Positions 41,976 through 54,034 are shown, counted from the first letter of the stretch. The stretch is 64,000 bases of DNA from JADLGL01 sp963667605 (GCA_963667605.2 CAXXUZ010000003.1:1364001-1428000), one strand, 5' to 3'. Numbers and translations are program-made. The notes: a model not told the origin generated them from the letters alone.

Positions 41976-44243
41976 ATGCGAGTGCCACTCGCCGGGCCGC
42001 GCGTCTTGCTCCGCCGCTTGCGCGAGTTGATGGCGGAGCCGATCGACGCGCAGGTCCGTCTCGACAAGATCGTGACGCAGATCGCGGCCAATATGGTGGC
42101 CGAGGTGTGCTCGGTCTATGTGCTGCGCGCGGACGGTCAGGTGGAGCTGTTCGCGACCGAGGGCCTGAAGCACGAAGCCGTTCACAATGTCACGCTGCGA
42201 GTGGGACAAGGTTTGGTCGGTCTGATCGCGGCCGAGGCGACGACCTTGAACCTGCCCGATGCTCAGGAGCACCCGGCCTTTGCCTTCCTGCCGGAGACCG
42301 GCGAGGAGATCTATCACAGCTTCCTCGGCGTGCCGTTGCTTCGGGCCGGTCGCATGCTGGGGGTGATGGTGGTGCAGAACAGGGTTCATCGCAGCTACAG
42401 CGACGAAGAGGTCGAGGTTCTGCAGACGATTGCGATGGTGTTGGCCGAAATGATCGCGGCCGGCGATCTCGAGGGCCTGTCGCCGAAAACCAGTTCGCTC
42501 GATCTCACTCGACCGATCTCGGTCAGTGGCGTTGGCTTTTGTGAAGGGGTCGGCCTTGGCCATGTCGTGCTGCATGAGCCGCGCGTGGTGGTGACGAGGC
42601 TGATCGCCGAGGATATCGGCGAAGAGGCGGAGCGTATCGATCGGGCGATCGATAGCCTTCGGATTTCCGTCGACGACATGATGAAACGGGGCGATCTTGA
42701 GGTCCATGGCGAGCATCGAGATGTGCTCGAGGCCTACCGTATGGTTGCCAATGATCTCGGTTGGATGAGGCGGATGCACGAGGCGATCACCAATGGCCTT
42801 ACCGCCGAGGCTGCGGTCGAAAAAGTGCAGAGCGACACCAGGGCCCGGCTGCAGCGACAGACCGATCCCTATCTCCGGGAGCGGCTTCACGATTTCGACG
42901 ATCTCGCCAATCGGTTGCTCAGAACGCTGATGGGCCAGGACCACGAGGCGGTGCGTCAGCAGCTACCGAAAAACGCGATTATCGTCGCGCGTGGCATGGG
43001 GGCAGCGGAGTTGCTCGATTATGACCGCGAACGAGTGCGCGGCCTGGTGCTGGAGGAAGGAGCGCCCACCAGCCATGCGACGATCGTCGCCCGCGCCCTC
43101 GGGATCGCCACCGTCGGTAGGGTCGATGCAGTGGTTTCGCTGGTCGAAAATGGCGATGCGATCATCGCTGACGGTGAGACCGGGGACGTCCATATCCGTC
43201 CGACTGCCGACGTCGAACTCGCTTATGCCGAGAAGGTGCAATTCCGCGCCGAGCGGCACAAACGCTATCGGTTGCTCCGCCGCCGTCCGGCTATCACTAG
43301 GGACGGGCAGGCGGTGTCGTTGATGATAAATGCCGGGCTCTTGGTCGATCTGCCGCATGTTGCCGAATCCGGTGCCGACGGGATCGGTCTGTTTCGCACC
43401 GAGTTGGAATTCATGGTGGCGTCGACACTGCCGCGAGTCAGTCAACAGGCGGCGCTTTACAAAACAGTGCTGGACGCGGTCGATGGCAAGCCGGTGACCT
43501 TCCGCACGCTCGATATTGGCGGCGATAAGGTGTTGCCCTATCTGAAAGTGGCGGATGAGGAAAACCCGGCGATGGGCTGGCGGGCGATCCGGCTCGGGCT
43601 TGACCGGCCGGGGCTGCTCAGGACCCAGATTCGGGCGTTGCTGCGCGCCGCTGCCGGACGCGAACTTCGCATCATGCTGCCGATGATCACCGAGGTGGCG
43701 GAAATGGCTCTGGCTCGCAAAGTCATCGATCGGGAGATTGCTCATTTCGCGCACCACGGCCATGAGACTCCGTCGGAGATCAGAGTGGGCGCCATGGTCG
43801 AAGTGCCGGCGTTAATGTGGCAACTAGACGAGTTGATGACGGTGTCGGATTTCGTTTCCGTCGGCACTAATGATCTGGTGCAATTCACCATGGCGAGCGA
43901 CCGCGGCAATCTCAGAGTTGCCAGTCGTTTCGATCCTCTGTCGGCACCGTTTCTGCGGGTGCTCCGGCAAGTGATCCGCGCTGCCGAGAAAGCCGATATT
44001 CCGGTGACCCTTTGCGGCGAACTCGCAGGGCAGCCGCTGGCGGCGATGGCGTTGATCGGCCTCGGCTATCGCGCCCTTTCGATGGCGCCGGCGGCGATTG
44101 GACCGGTCAAAACGATGTTGCTGACGCTCGATGCCGGGGCTCTGGCGCCGACGCTGAACGATCTCATCGATCAACCGGCGACCGGCAACTCGGTCCATCA
44201 GGAGCTGCTTTCAATCGCCGATGCGAGGTCGATCCCGGTATAG
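41976..44243 (+). CDS. ptsP: Nitrogen-PTS phosphoenolpyruvate phosphotransferase (EI-Ntr)
   Basis: First enzyme of the nitrogen-related phosphotransferase chain that transfers phosphate from PEP to NPr and EIIA-Ntr. 755 residues: an N-terminal GAF domain (about 15-165, the glutamine-sensing part), then the EI domains. The phosphorylated His is 367 in GAPTSHATIVARALG and the active-site Cys is 680 in TLCGELAG, with GIGLFRTELEFM in between. Full length. Confidence 0.95.
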   Translation: MRVPLAGPRVLLRRLRELMAEPIDAQVRLDKIVTQIAANMVAEVCSVYVLRADGQVELFATEGLKHEAVHNVTLRVGQGLVGLIAAEATTLNLPDAQEHPAFAFLPETGEEIYHSFLGVPLLRAGRMLGVMVVQNRVHRSYSDEEVEVLQTIAMVLAEMIAAGDLEGLSPKTSSLDLTRPISVSGVGFCEGVGLGHVVLHEPRVVVTRLIAEDIGEEAERIDRAIDSLRISVDDMMKRGDLEVHGEHRDVLEAYRMVANDLGWMRRMHEAITNGLTAEAAVEKVQSDTRARLQRQTDPYLRERLHDFDDLANRLLRTLMGQDHEAVRQQLPKNAIIVARGMGAAELLDYDRERVRGLVLEEGAPTSHATIVARALGIATVGRVDAVVSLVENGDAIIADGETGDVHIRPTADVELAYAEKVQFRAERHKRYRLLRRRPAITRDGQAVSLMINAGLLVDLPHVAESGADGIGLFRTELEFMVASTLPRVSQQAALYKTVLDAVDGKPVTFRTLDIGGDKVLPYLKVADEENPAMGWRAIRLGLDRPGLLRTQIRALLRAAAGRELRIMLPMITEVAEMALARKVIDREIAHFAHHGHETPSEIRVGAMVEVPALMWQLDELMTVSDFVSVGTNDLVQFTMASDRGNLRVASRFDPLSAPFLRVLRQVIRAAEKADIPVTLCGELAGQPLAAMALIGLGYRALSMAPAAIGPVKTMLLTLDAGALAPTLNDLIDQPATGNSVHQELLSIADARSIPV

Positions 44244-44281
44244 AGCCGCCGGAGTGACATAGCCAAACTGGTCGGAGATCA

Positions 44282-45349
44282 ATGCTTTCAACTCAGAAGA
44301 TCGATGGTCTGTTGAAACGTGCCGAGGGGATCGACGCCAAGCTTTCTGAACCGCTCGACACCGACACGCTGATCAAGCTTAGCCGCGAGCGCGCCGAACT
44401 TGAGCCGATCGTCGACGCGATCGGCCAGCTGAAGTCGGCCGAGTCGGATTTGGATGGCCTCACAACCCTGCTCGACGATCCCGAGTTGGGTGAGATTGCC
44501 AGAGAAGAAGCCGGCGATCTGAAGGAGAAGATCGACGATCTCAATCTAACGCTAAGCCGGCTGTTACTGCCCAAGGATGCCGCCGACGAGAAGAGCGCCA
44601 TCGTTGAAATCCGAGCTGGCACCGGCGGAAATGAAGCGGCGTTGTTCGCCGGTGATCTCTTCCGAATGTATCAGCGCTATGCCGATGTCCATCGTTGGAA
44701 GATGCAGGTGCTGGACGAAAGCCCGGGCGACGCGGGCGGATACAAGGAGATCATCGCCGAGATTACCGGCAAGGGCGTGTTTGCCCGGCTGAAGTTCGAG
44801 TCCGGGGTTCACCGGGTGCAACGGGTGCCGGAGACCGAAGCGAGTGGCCGGGTTCACACCTCAGCGGCCACCGTCGCGGTGCTGCCGCAAGCCGAAGAGG
44901 TCGATGTTGCGATCAGGCCGGAAGACATTCGTCTGGATACCAGTCGGGCATCGAGCGCTGGCGGTCAGCATGCCAACACTACCGATTCGGCGGTTCGCCT
45001 CACCCACATTCCGACCGGGATCGTCGTCACCGCCAACGAGAAATCGCAACACCAGAACCGGGCGCGGGCGATGCAGATCCTTCGGGCGCGTTTGTTCGAT
45101 TTGGAGCGGCATAAGCAGGCTCAAGATCGTGCCGCCACCCGGCGCGGCCAAGTTGGCTCCGGCGATCGGTCCGAGCGGATTCGTACCTACAATTTTCCAC
45201 AAGGGCGGGTGACCGACCACCGGATCAGTCTGACGCTGTACAAACTCGATCAAATCTTGCTTGGGACCGCGCTCGACGAGATCATCGATTCGCTGATCAC
45301 CGATCATCACGCCGATCAGCTGGCAGCGATCGAGACGGAAGAAGCATGA
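44282..45349 (+). CDS. prfA: Peptide chain release factor 1
   Basis: Terminates translation at UAA and UAG. 355 residues. GGQ motif at 227-229 in SSAGGQHANTTDS and the codon-reading region RVPETEASGRVHTSAATVAV, where the usual PAT tripeptide is PET here, still of the RF1 type. Start ATG 44282 with GGAGATCA upstream. Overlaps prmC by ATGA. Confidence 0.96.
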   Translation: MLSTQKIDGLLKRAEGIDAKLSEPLDTDTLIKLSRERAELEPIVDAIGQLKSAESDLDGLTTLLDDPELGEIAREEAGDLKEKIDDLNLTLSRLLLPKDAADEKSAIVEIRAGTGGNEAALFAGDLFRMYQRYADVHRWKMQVLDESPGDAGGYKEIIAEITGKGVFARLKFESGVHRVQRVPETEASGRVHTSAATVAVLPQAEEVDVAIRPEDIRLDTSRASSAGGQHANTTDSAVRLTHIPTGIVVTANEKSQHQNRARAMQILRARLFDLERHKQAQDRAATRRGQVGSGDRSERIRTYNFPQGRVTDHRISLTLYKLDQILLGTALDEIIDSLITDHHADQLAAIETEEA

Positions 45350-46293
45350 ATATAGTTGCCGCGGTCGAGCGGCCGGTCACAATCGGACGGCTGAGGCGCG
45401 ATTTGGCGTTGCAGCTACAGTATGCGTTCGGTGCTGGCGACAAGACGCGGACGCCGGCGCTCGACGCGCGACTGATCGTAGCCCATGTGCTCAGCATTGC
45501 TCCTCCGTCTGACTTGCCGCTCCATGACGATCGGGTTCTTTCGTCGGACGAGATGACAGCAGCTAAAGCTCTGGCCAGGCGACGGGCCCGGGGCGAGCCG
45601 GTTGCTCGTCTGACCGGATGGCGCGAATTTTGGGGTATCCCGTTTGCGCTTTCGCAGACGACGTTGGTGCCGCGGCCGGAAAGTGAGACCTTGGTCGAGG
45701 TCGTCCTGGAATTCGTGGCTTCCCGGCGAGACGATCGCCTGCGGCTCCTGGATCTTGGCACCGGCTCGGGATGTATCTTGCTTGCGTTGCTGAGCGAGCT
45801 GCCTGCGGCGGAGGGGATCGGGATCGACCTTGACGAAGCGGCGATCATCACCGCCCGGCAAAACGCTTGGCAACTCGGTCTTAGTGCGCGCGCCCGTTTC
45901 CTGGTCGGCGATTGGGCCGACGCAATCACCGGTCGGTTTGATGTAATCGTCTCCAATCCACCCTATATTCCGTCAGTTCAGATTGCCGGCCTAGCGCCGG
46001 AGGTCCGGAGCTTCGATCCGATCGCAGCGCTTGACGGCGGATCTGATGGGTTGGATTCCTATCGGAGCATCTTGCCCGATCTTGCACGACTGCTGGATAT
46101 CGGTGGCGTTGCTTGCGTTGAGGCCGGGGACGGTCAAGCGGTGGATATTGTCGCTCTCGCCGGCCGATCGGGGTTGACCGCCCGGACCCGATCGGACCTT
46201 TCCGGTGGTACGCGGGCCGTTCTGTTAAGGACCATCGTGGGCAAGTCGGACGTTGCCAAAAAATCTCTTGGAAACCGGACGCGGAGCGTCTAG
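45346..46293 (+). CDS. prmC: Release-factor glutamine methyltransferase
   Basis: Methylates the Gln of the GGQ motif of release factors 1 and 2. 315 residues. SAM loop LDLGTGSGCILLALLSELP and the catalytic NPPY motif at 204-207 (SNPPYIPSVQIAGLAPEVR). The N-terminal LARRRARGEPVARLTGWREF is specific for the family. The start overlaps prfA by 4 bases, as usual. Confidence 0.95.
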   Translation: MNIVAAVERPVTIGRLRRDLALQLQYAFGAGDKTRTPALDARLIVAHVLSIAPPSDLPLHDDRVLSSDEMTAAKALARRRARGEPVARLTGWREFWGIPFALSQTTLVPRPESETLVEVVLEFVASRRDDRLRLLDLGTGSGCILLALLSELPAAEGIGIDLDEAAIITARQNAWQLGLSARARFLVGDWADAITGRFDVIVSNPPYIPSVQIAGLAPEVRSFDPIAALDGGSDGLDSYRSILPDLARLLDIGGVACVEAGDGQAVDIVALAGRSGLTARTRSDLSGGTRAVLLRTIVGKSDVAKKSLGNRTRSV

Positions 46294-46425
46294 GGTTTAG
46301 TTACCGAAGCAAAAGGCCTTTGCGCCTGACGTTTGGGACAATCAAAATCTCCGAGACGTTTCAGAGCCGCTTAGTAGCCTTGATTTCCACGTCCGGCCGG
46401 ACGTTGGTCCGGCAAGATGAGGTGT

Positions 46426-46444
46426 GGCGCCCTGAGAGGGCGCC
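46426..46444 (+). terminator. Hairpin after prmC
   Basis: GGCGCCC and GGGCGCC arms around TGAGA, about 130 bp after prmC. No T-run, so it may also be a leader structure for the DUF4167 gene. Confidence 0.4.
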
Positions 46445-46519
46445 GGTGCCGACGAAGTAACAGCACTGGGCTGGAGCCGAGCACAATAGCCGGTCGAGAC
46501 GCGATCCACCGATGGTCAA

Positions 46520-46536
46520 GGCCTCCTTTGGAGGCC
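46520..46536 (+). promoter_or_regulatory. Leader hairpin before DUF4167 gene
   Basis: GGCCTCC and GGAGGCC around TTT, 44 bp before the ATG. The right arm contains GGAGG and could hide a Shine-Dalgarno-like sequence, but the actual start is further downstream. Confidence 0.35.
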
Positions 46537-46580
46537 GGCGACGTTGTGTGGCCAAAAACCAAAATGCAAAGAGAGTCATA

Positions 46581-47159
46581 ATGAGGCAAGGATACAACAA
46601 GCGTATGCGCGGTCGAAATCGAAGGGGACCCAGCCCCCTTTCACGATCCTATGAAAGCAATGGGCCGGACGTGAAGATTCGCGGGACGGCGCTGCATATC
46701 GCCGACAAATACGTGATGCTCGCGCGTGATGCCTCTTCCTCGGATGATCGCGTTGCGGAGCAGAGCTATTTGCAGCATGCCGAGCACTATTACCGCATCG
46801 TTGCCACGGCGCAGGCGCAGATGCCCCAAATCCAGCCGGTGCAGCGACCGGAAGACGAAGCCGGCGAGGATGGCGAGGAGCGAATGGAACAAAACGGCCT
46901 AGCGGCGGCGGCTCCTCCCGCCGAAGGGAGGCAGCCGGCATCGGGGGTTTCCGACCAGCAGCCTCAAACAAACGGCGGCGAAGGCAATGGCCAGGACGAG
47001 GGGGCCAACGATGCCGGTATAGCCGCCGGTGGATTCGAAGGAAGCCGATCGGATGGCGAGGTTCAAGGGCACACGGCGAGGCGGCCCAACCGTCCGCGGC
47101 CGCAGCGAGTCGAGGCCGAGGCTTCTGGTGACGATGTAGGTGCGTCCACTGAGGACTAA
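46581..47159 (+). CDS. DUF4167 family protein
   Basis: A 192-residue protein with a conserved N-terminal domain (MRQGYNKRMRGRNRRGP, then KIRGTALHIADKYVMLARD and RVAEQSYLQHAEHYYRIV), followed by a disordered, Glu, Gly and Pro-rich tail. The basic start suggests nucleic-acid binding. DUF4167 is alphaproteobacterial and usually near prmC. An upstream ATG at 46512 would add 23 unconserved residues. Confidence 0.9.
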   Translation: MRQGYNKRMRGRNRRGPSPLSRSYESNGPDVKIRGTALHIADKYVMLARDASSSDDRVAEQSYLQHAEHYYRIVATAQAQMPQIQPVQRPEDEAGEDGEERMEQNGLAAAAPPAEGRQPASGVSDQQPQTNGGEGNGQDEGANDAGIAAGGFEGSRSDGEVQGHTARRPNRPRPQRVEAEASGDDVGASTED

Positions 47160-47318
47160 TCGCCCCTGATTGTCTCGCCTTGCCGGTGACGCCAGCCCCT
47201 TGCGGCGAGACCCCGTCAACTCAATATCAAGCTAGCGTGGTCTTGTTGGAGACACGTACCGGGCAAAGGTTCGTCGCCGCGCCGAAATGGGTGGCGGAAG
47301 GATCGTCAGGAGGCTTGA

Positions 47319-49916
47319 ATGAATATCGAAACCTATTCCGAGCGGGCGCGGGGTTTTATCCAGTCGGCCCAAACTGCGGCGCTGACCCGCGGTCATCAGC
47401 AATTCACCCCCGAACATCTCCTGAAGGTTCTCCTCGATGATAGCGAGGGCTTGGCGGCTGGGCTTATCGACAGCGCCGGCGGCGATTCGCGTTCGGCTCT
47501 TGCCGGCACCGAGAAGGTGCTCGACGAGCTGCCTAAGGTTGAGGGTGCCGGGGCCGGCCAGCTCTATCTGGCAGGGCCGACCGCCAAAGTGTTCGATGCT
47601 GCCGAGAAGCTTGCCAAGGACGCCGGCGATAGCTTTGTTACTGTCGAGCGTTTGCTGTTGGCGTTGGCGAATCAGAAGGACGCCAAGAGCTCCGGAATAC
47701 TCGCCGATGCTGGCGTCACGACGGCCAAACTCAACGACGCGACCGTTGCATTGCGCCAGGGTCGCACCGCCGACACGGCCTCGGCCGAAAGCCAATATGA
47801 CGCGCTAAAGAAATATGCCCGCGATCTGACCCAGGATGCGCGGGACGGCAAGCTTGATCCGGTGATCGGCCGGGATGAAGAAATCCGCCGTGCGATTCAG
47901 GTGCTGTCGCGCCGGACCAAGAACAATCCCGTGCTGATCGGCGAGCCGGGCGTCGGCAAGACCGCCATCGCCGAAGGGTTGGCGCTCCGCATCGTCAATG
48001 GCGATGTGCCGGAGTCAATGCGCGACAAGCAGCTCCTCGCCCTCGATATGGGCGCCCTGATCGCCGGCGCGAAATATCGCGGCGAATTCGAGGAGCGCAT
48101 CAAAGCGGTGCTGTCCGAGATTCAGGCGGCGGCGGGTAATATCATCCTCTTCATCGACGAGATGCACACGCTGGTCGGGGCCGGGCAGGCGGAAGGCGCC
48201 ATGGACGCCTCCAATCTTCTGAAGCCGGCGCTGGCGCGTGGCGAGCTACATTGCGTCGGCGCGACGACGCTCGACGAATACCGCAAGCATGTCGAAAAGG
48301 ATGCCGCCTTGGCGCGGCGGTTCCAGCCGGTCTATGTCGACCAGCCGACGGTCGAGGACACGATCTCGATTCTCCGCGGCCTCAAGGAAAAGTACGAACT
48401 GCACCACGGGGTACGGATCACCGATTCCGCCTTGGTCTCGGCTGCAGCGCTTTCCGATCGCTACATCACCGACCGATTCCTGCCGGACAAGGCGATCGAC
48501 CTGGTCGACGAGGCGGCGTCTCGCCTGCGGATGCAGGTCGATTCTAAACCGGAAGCGCTTGACGAACTCGACCGCCGCATCATCCAGCTCAAGATCGAGC
48601 GCGAGGCGCTGAACAAGGAGCAGGATCAGGCGTCGAAAGATCGGTTGCAGCGGCTTGAGCGCGAACTAACCGATCTGGAGGAGCAATCGCGGGCGCTGAC
48701 CCAGCGTTGGGAGAAGGAGAAGGACAAACTGTCTGCGGCGCAGAGGTTGAAGGAACAGCTGGACCAGGCCCGAGCCGAACTGGAACGGGCGCAGCGAACG
48801 GGCGATCTCGCCCAAGCCGGCGAGCTTGCTTATGGTCGCATCCCCGAGCTGGAGCGACAGGTTGAAGCGATCGAGACAGACCATGTCGCAGGCAACATGG
48901 TCGAGGAGGCGGTGACGCCGGACCACATCGCTTATGTCGTTTCACGCTGGACCGGGATCCCGGTCGACAAAATGCTTGAAGGCGAGCGCGATAAGCTGCT
49001 GCGCATGGAAGATGCGTTGTCGGCCCGTGTGGTCGGCCAGACCGAGGCGGTTCACGCCGTCGCCACCGCAGTTCGACGCTCCCGGGCCGGCCTCCAGGAT
49101 CCGAGCCGGCCGATCGGTTCGTTCATGTTCCTTGGTCCGACCGGCGTAGGCAAAACCGAGCTGACCAAGGCGGTGGCCGAGTTCCTGTTCGACGACGAGA
49201 CGGCGATGATCCGGATCGACATGTCGGAATATATGGAGAAGCACTCGGTGGCGCGATTGATCGGCGCGCCTCCCGGCTATGTTGGCTATGAGGAAGGCGG
49301 CGCGCTCACCGAGGCGGTGCGGAGACGCCCTTATCAGATAATCCTTTTCGACGAGATCGAAAAGGCGCATTACGATGTCTTCAATATCCTACTGCAGGTG
49401 CTCGATGACGGACGGCTGACCGACGGCCACGGCCGCACGGTCGATTTCCGCAACACGCTGATCGTGATGACCTCCAATCTTGGTGCGGAGCACTTCTCCG
49501 GCCTCGGTGAAGACGAGGATTCGGATGCCGCTCTGTCGTTGGTGATGGATTCGGTCAGAGCGCATTTCCGTCCGGAGTTTCTCAACCGCCTGGACGACAT
49601 CATTCTGTTCCATCGCTTGCAGCGAACCGACATGAGCAAGATCGTTTCAATCCAGTTGGTGCGGCTGCAGCAGCTTCTTGCCGATCGTAAGATCACTCTC
49701 GATCTCGACGAGACCGCCGAGGCCTGGCTGGCCCAGAAGGGTTATGATCCGGTCTATGGCGCGCGGCCGCTCAAGCGCGTGATTCAGCGGGAGGTCCAGG
49801 ATCCGCTGGCCGACAAGATCCTTGCCGGCGAAATCCTGGATGGCGCCTCGGTGCGGATCGTCGGCGGCACCGAGCATTTGCTTTTCATGCCCAGCGAATC
49901 GGAGGAGGCGGCCTGA
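47319..49916 (+). CDS. clpB: ATP-dependent disaggregase ClpB
   Basis: Hsp104-family chaperone of 865 residues that resolubilises aggregates with DnaK. N-domain (about 1-145), first AAA with Walker A GEPGVGKT (208-215), the M-domain coiled coil (about 400-530, rich in Glu, Gln and Arg), and a second AAA with Walker A GPTGVGKT (606-613). No terminator visible before the convergent endopeptidase, 10 bp away. Full length, firm. Confidence 0.97.
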   Translation: MNIETYSERARGFIQSAQTAALTRGHQQFTPEHLLKVLLDDSEGLAAGLIDSAGGDSRSALAGTEKVLDELPKVEGAGAGQLYLAGPTAKVFDAAEKLAKDAGDSFVTVERLLLALANQKDAKSSGILADAGVTTAKLNDATVALRQGRTADTASAESQYDALKKYARDLTQDARDGKLDPVIGRDEEIRRAIQVLSRRTKNNPVLIGEPGVGKTAIAEGLALRIVNGDVPESMRDKQLLALDMGALIAGAKYRGEFEERIKAVLSEIQAAAGNIILFIDEMHTLVGAGQAEGAMDASNLLKPALARGELHCVGATTLDEYRKHVEKDAALARRFQPVYVDQPTVEDTISILRGLKEKYELHHGVRITDSALVSAAALSDRYITDRFLPDKAIDLVDEAASRLRMQVDSKPEALDELDRRIIQLKIEREALNKEQDQASKDRLQRLERELTDLEEQSRALTQRWEKEKDKLSAAQRLKEQLDQARAELERAQRTGDLAQAGELAYGRIPELERQVEAIETDHVAGNMVEEAVTPDHIAYVVSRWTGIPVDKMLEGERDKLLRMEDALSARVVGQTEAVHAVATAVRRSRAGLQDPSRPIGSFMFLGPTGVGKTELTKAVAEFLFDDETAMIRIDMSEYMEKHSVARLIGAPPGYVGYEEGGALTEAVRRRPYQIILFDEIEKAHYDVFNILLQVLDDGRLTDGHGRTVDFRNTLIVMTSNLGAEHFSGLGEDEDSDAALSLVMDSVRAHFRPEFLNRLDDIILFHRLQRTDMSKIVSIQLVRLQQLLADRKITLDLDETAEAWLAQKGYDPVYGARPLKRVIQREVQDPLADKILAGEILDGASVRIVGGTEHLLFMPSESEEAA

Positions 49917-49926
49917 GGCAGCGTCC

Positions 49927-51915
49927 TCAGCGATTGTCCGCGAGTTTGGTCCCGTCGTCGTCGACGCCAATAAGTTCGATGATCTGATCGCGCTGTACGT
50001 GGAAGGCGGCGAGCGTCTCGCCGGCCAGAACGCGGCCCTGTGGCAGCCGGATGGTCACCGGGTTCACGGTCTGGCCGTTGATCCTTACTTCATAATGCAG
50101 ATGATTGCCGGTCGAGAGACCGGTGGACCCAACATAACCGATCACCTGCCCCTGCCGCACTATCGCACCCGGCTCGATGCCGGGGGCGATCCGGCTTTGG
50201 TGGGCATATGCGGTCTCATAGCCATTGGCGTGCTGGATCACGGTGTAATTGCCGTAACCTCCTGAATTGTATTTGGCTTCGACTACAACGCCGTCTCCGG
50301 CCGCGACGATCGGGGCGCCGTAGGGCGCCGTCCAGTCGACACCATTGTGGAGGCGATAGACGCGGAGGATCGGGTGAAGCCGGTTGCCATAGCCTGACCG
50401 GTATTCACCGCCGCTCATCGGCTTTCTCAGCAGGAAATTGTCGGCGCTGCGGCCCTCGGCATCGTAATATTTGACCACACCGTCGGGAGTCTGGAACCGG
50501 TAATAGCTGTTGGCCACCCCCGCCAAGGTCACGGAGGCGAAAAGGATCTCGTCCTGGTCGCCGTCTGTCACGCCGACTTCCAGCAACCGGCAGAACAACC
50601 GCACCGAATCGGCCGGTCCGATCCTGGCCTGCATGTCGAGCTCGAAGGCAAAAATACGGATTAGATCGTTAATCTGCTCCGGTGGCATTTCCTGTTCGAT
50701 GCCGGTCAGAAAAAGCGCCTCGTACAGCCGCGGCAATACCCCCGATACAACCCGGCTGGTGTTTTCTTCCATTTCGGGGAGGGGTGCGGGCTCGTCAGCG
50801 CGAACGAAAACATTGTCGTCGTTCCGGGCGACCGTCGCCTGGTGGGCCTCGTTTTCGTATATGCTGACGCGCAGGACCAGTGGGCCGCCGACGGAGGTCG
50901 CTGACGGTGCGAAGGCGATGCGCACTCGGTGTTCGGAGGTGAGGACCGCAAGCTCGATCAACCCATCCATCACCGAAATCGCAGCTGCGATGGCATCGTC
51001 GGCCATTCCAGCATCGGCAAGGATTCCATCGAGCGACAATCCGTCCTCGATGGCTATAATGCGCTCTCCGCGGGAAAGGCCAGCTTCACCAGTCTTGCTC
51101 AGGAAGCTGACATTCTCCGGTATGATGCGAACCCCCAATTCGGCCAATGCGTCGTCTTGGAGAGCCCCGAAGCCGACGCCGGCGGCGTTGGCATAGGCAA
51201 AGACACCCAGCTCGAGATCTCCATTGTCGAAGAAGGCTGCATTGCCCCGGACGATTTCCTCTATTTCCTCGGGCTTAACCTCCGGCCCGCTAAGGGCGGC
51301 GTTTAGCGGGAAAGGCAGCGTACGCACAGCTGCGTTGCCGCCGTCGACATCGCCGCGTGCGAGGCCGCCGGCGGGGGTGACCGGCTCGGCTGGCGGATCC
51401 CCATTATTGGCTGCCTCGCCGACGATCGTCACTGGATCATAGGGAGGGACTTCCACGCCATCGGCGGTCGCGGTCGCCAGGGCGGCGTTGATCAGGACAT
51501 AAGGTCGCTGCTGGATGAGGTCACGATCGTCCTGCCGGACGACAGTAGAGACCGGGATGATTTCGCGCGTCGACGGTGGTGCGGCGACCGGCATGATGCG
51601 GTCGCCTTTTTGGCCGTTGGCAAGCTGTCGCGACAGCGCGCCGACATCGGTCGATTCGGGTGGCGTGGCGACGAGTTCTTGGCCGTTTAGCACCGCGATC
51701 AGCGCGCCGCCGATGAGAACGAAGGAGGTGAAGCCGGTGAGAATCGTGCCGCTGAGCCACCGCACGGAGACGGCGCGTCGCGCCGGTGCCCCGACCGACG
51801 GGGTCCCCACGGTCAAAGGTGGCTCGCTGCCGAGATCGATGTAGTTGGTCGCCGAGTCACTGCCAGCCGGCGTAAAACGAGCCGGGTTAGTCAGAGTGGC
51901 TGACATCACGGTCAA
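49927..51915 (-). CDS. M23 peptidoglycan endopeptidase (MepM-like)
   Basis: A 662-residue membrane-anchored protein. A cytoplasmic start (about 1-52), one membrane helix (ILTGFTSFVLIGGALIAVL), a long periplasmic region, and a C-terminal LytM domain with zinc-site motifs RLHPILRVYRLHNGVDW and HLHYEVRING. It cleaves peptidoglycan cross-links during growth, as MepM does. The LytM domain is complete (His, Asp and the HxH pair), so it is likely active. ATG 51906 or 51915. Convergent with clpB. Confidence 0.88.
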   Translation of the reverse strand: MTVMSATLTNPARFTPAGSDSATNYIDLGSEPPLTVGTPSVGAPARRAVSVRWLSGTILTGFTSFVLIGGALIAVLNGQELVATPPESTDVGALSRQLANGQKGDRIMPVAAPPSTREIIPVSTVVRQDDRDLIQQRPYVLINAALATATADGVEVPPYDPVTIVGEAANNGDPPAEPVTPAGGLARGDVDGGNAAVRTLPFPLNAALSGPEVKPEEIEEIVRGNAAFFDNGDLELGVFAYANAAGVGFGALQDDALAELGVRIIPENVSFLSKTGEAGLSRGERIIAIEDGLSLDGILADAGMADDAIAAAISVMDGLIELAVLTSEHRVRIAFAPSATSVGGPLVLRVSIYENEAHQATVARNDDNVFVRADEPAPLPEMEENTSRVVSGVLPRLYEALFLTGIEQEMPPEQINDLIRIFAFELDMQARIGPADSVRLFCRLLEVGVTDGDQDEILFASVTLAGVANSYYRFQTPDGVVKYYDAEGRSADNFLLRKPMSGGEYRSGYGNRLHPILRVYRLHNGVDWTAPYGAPIVAAGDGVVVEAKYNSGGYGNYTVIQHANGYETAYAHQSRIAPGIEPGAIVRQGQVIGYVGSTGLSTGNHLHYEVRINGQTVNPVTIRLPQGRVLAGETLAAFHVQRDQIIELIGVDDDGTKLADNR

Positions 51916-52140
51916 GAATAGGCTCGCTTTCCTGTCCGGGTTGCGGGTTGGAGCATCTTAAGGTCGGGCGCCGAACTTGCCTTCGCCGCAACGGTGAGTC
52001 AATCAAGCGTTGACGGGGAATTAGCGGCCGCAAGGGAGGGCGAAATCGGATTTCCTAGGTAGCTTTTGACTGGGGGGCATGTTGGCCAACCAATCACGGA
52101 TGTCGCCCAGCCAGAACCCCGTCATTCGCGATGTCGGCAG

Positions 52141-52169
52141 TTGACAGTGCGGCGTGGGCGACGCATATA
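52141..52169 (+). promoter_or_regulatory. Probable rRNA operon promoter
   Basis: A perfect -35 TTGACA (52141-52146), a 17-bp spacer and CATATA at 52164-52169, about 370 bp before the 16S start. Downstream in the leader a 16-bp palindrome AGACTTTCGAAAGTCT (52219-52234) and a boxA-like GTTCTTTGACAAGTGAAT near 52323 are likely antitermination and processing elements. The rest of the 625-bp stretch 51916-52540 holds no gene. Confidence 0.7.
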
Positions 52170-52540
52170 TAACCGAGCAGTTAGGGTCTGCGCTTGCGGC
52201 GTATTTGGTCTTGCTGCTAGACTTTCGAAAGTCTGGGCCCGGTCGCAGTGGCGATGTCGGGTGTTTGCTTTCGGGGCGGCGAGGGCCATGCTCAAGTCGC
52301 TCGACGGCGGAGTTTCCGCCGGGTTCTTTGACAAGTGAATCGGAAGAAAGAGAAACGTAGGCGGCGGAGCCCTTGCGGGTTCGTTGTGCTCTCGGGCAGG
52401 GCGAACCAAAAGAGACTTCGGCGACACTACGTTCGCAAGCTCATAGCTTATCGGATCGGCGGTCAAACGTCGTTTCGGTGACGATGTGCTTGGGACTCGT
52501 CAAAAAATGCGTAGTGACCAAAAGCCGATCACTCTCATTC

Positions 52541-54034
<1,494 letters not shown>

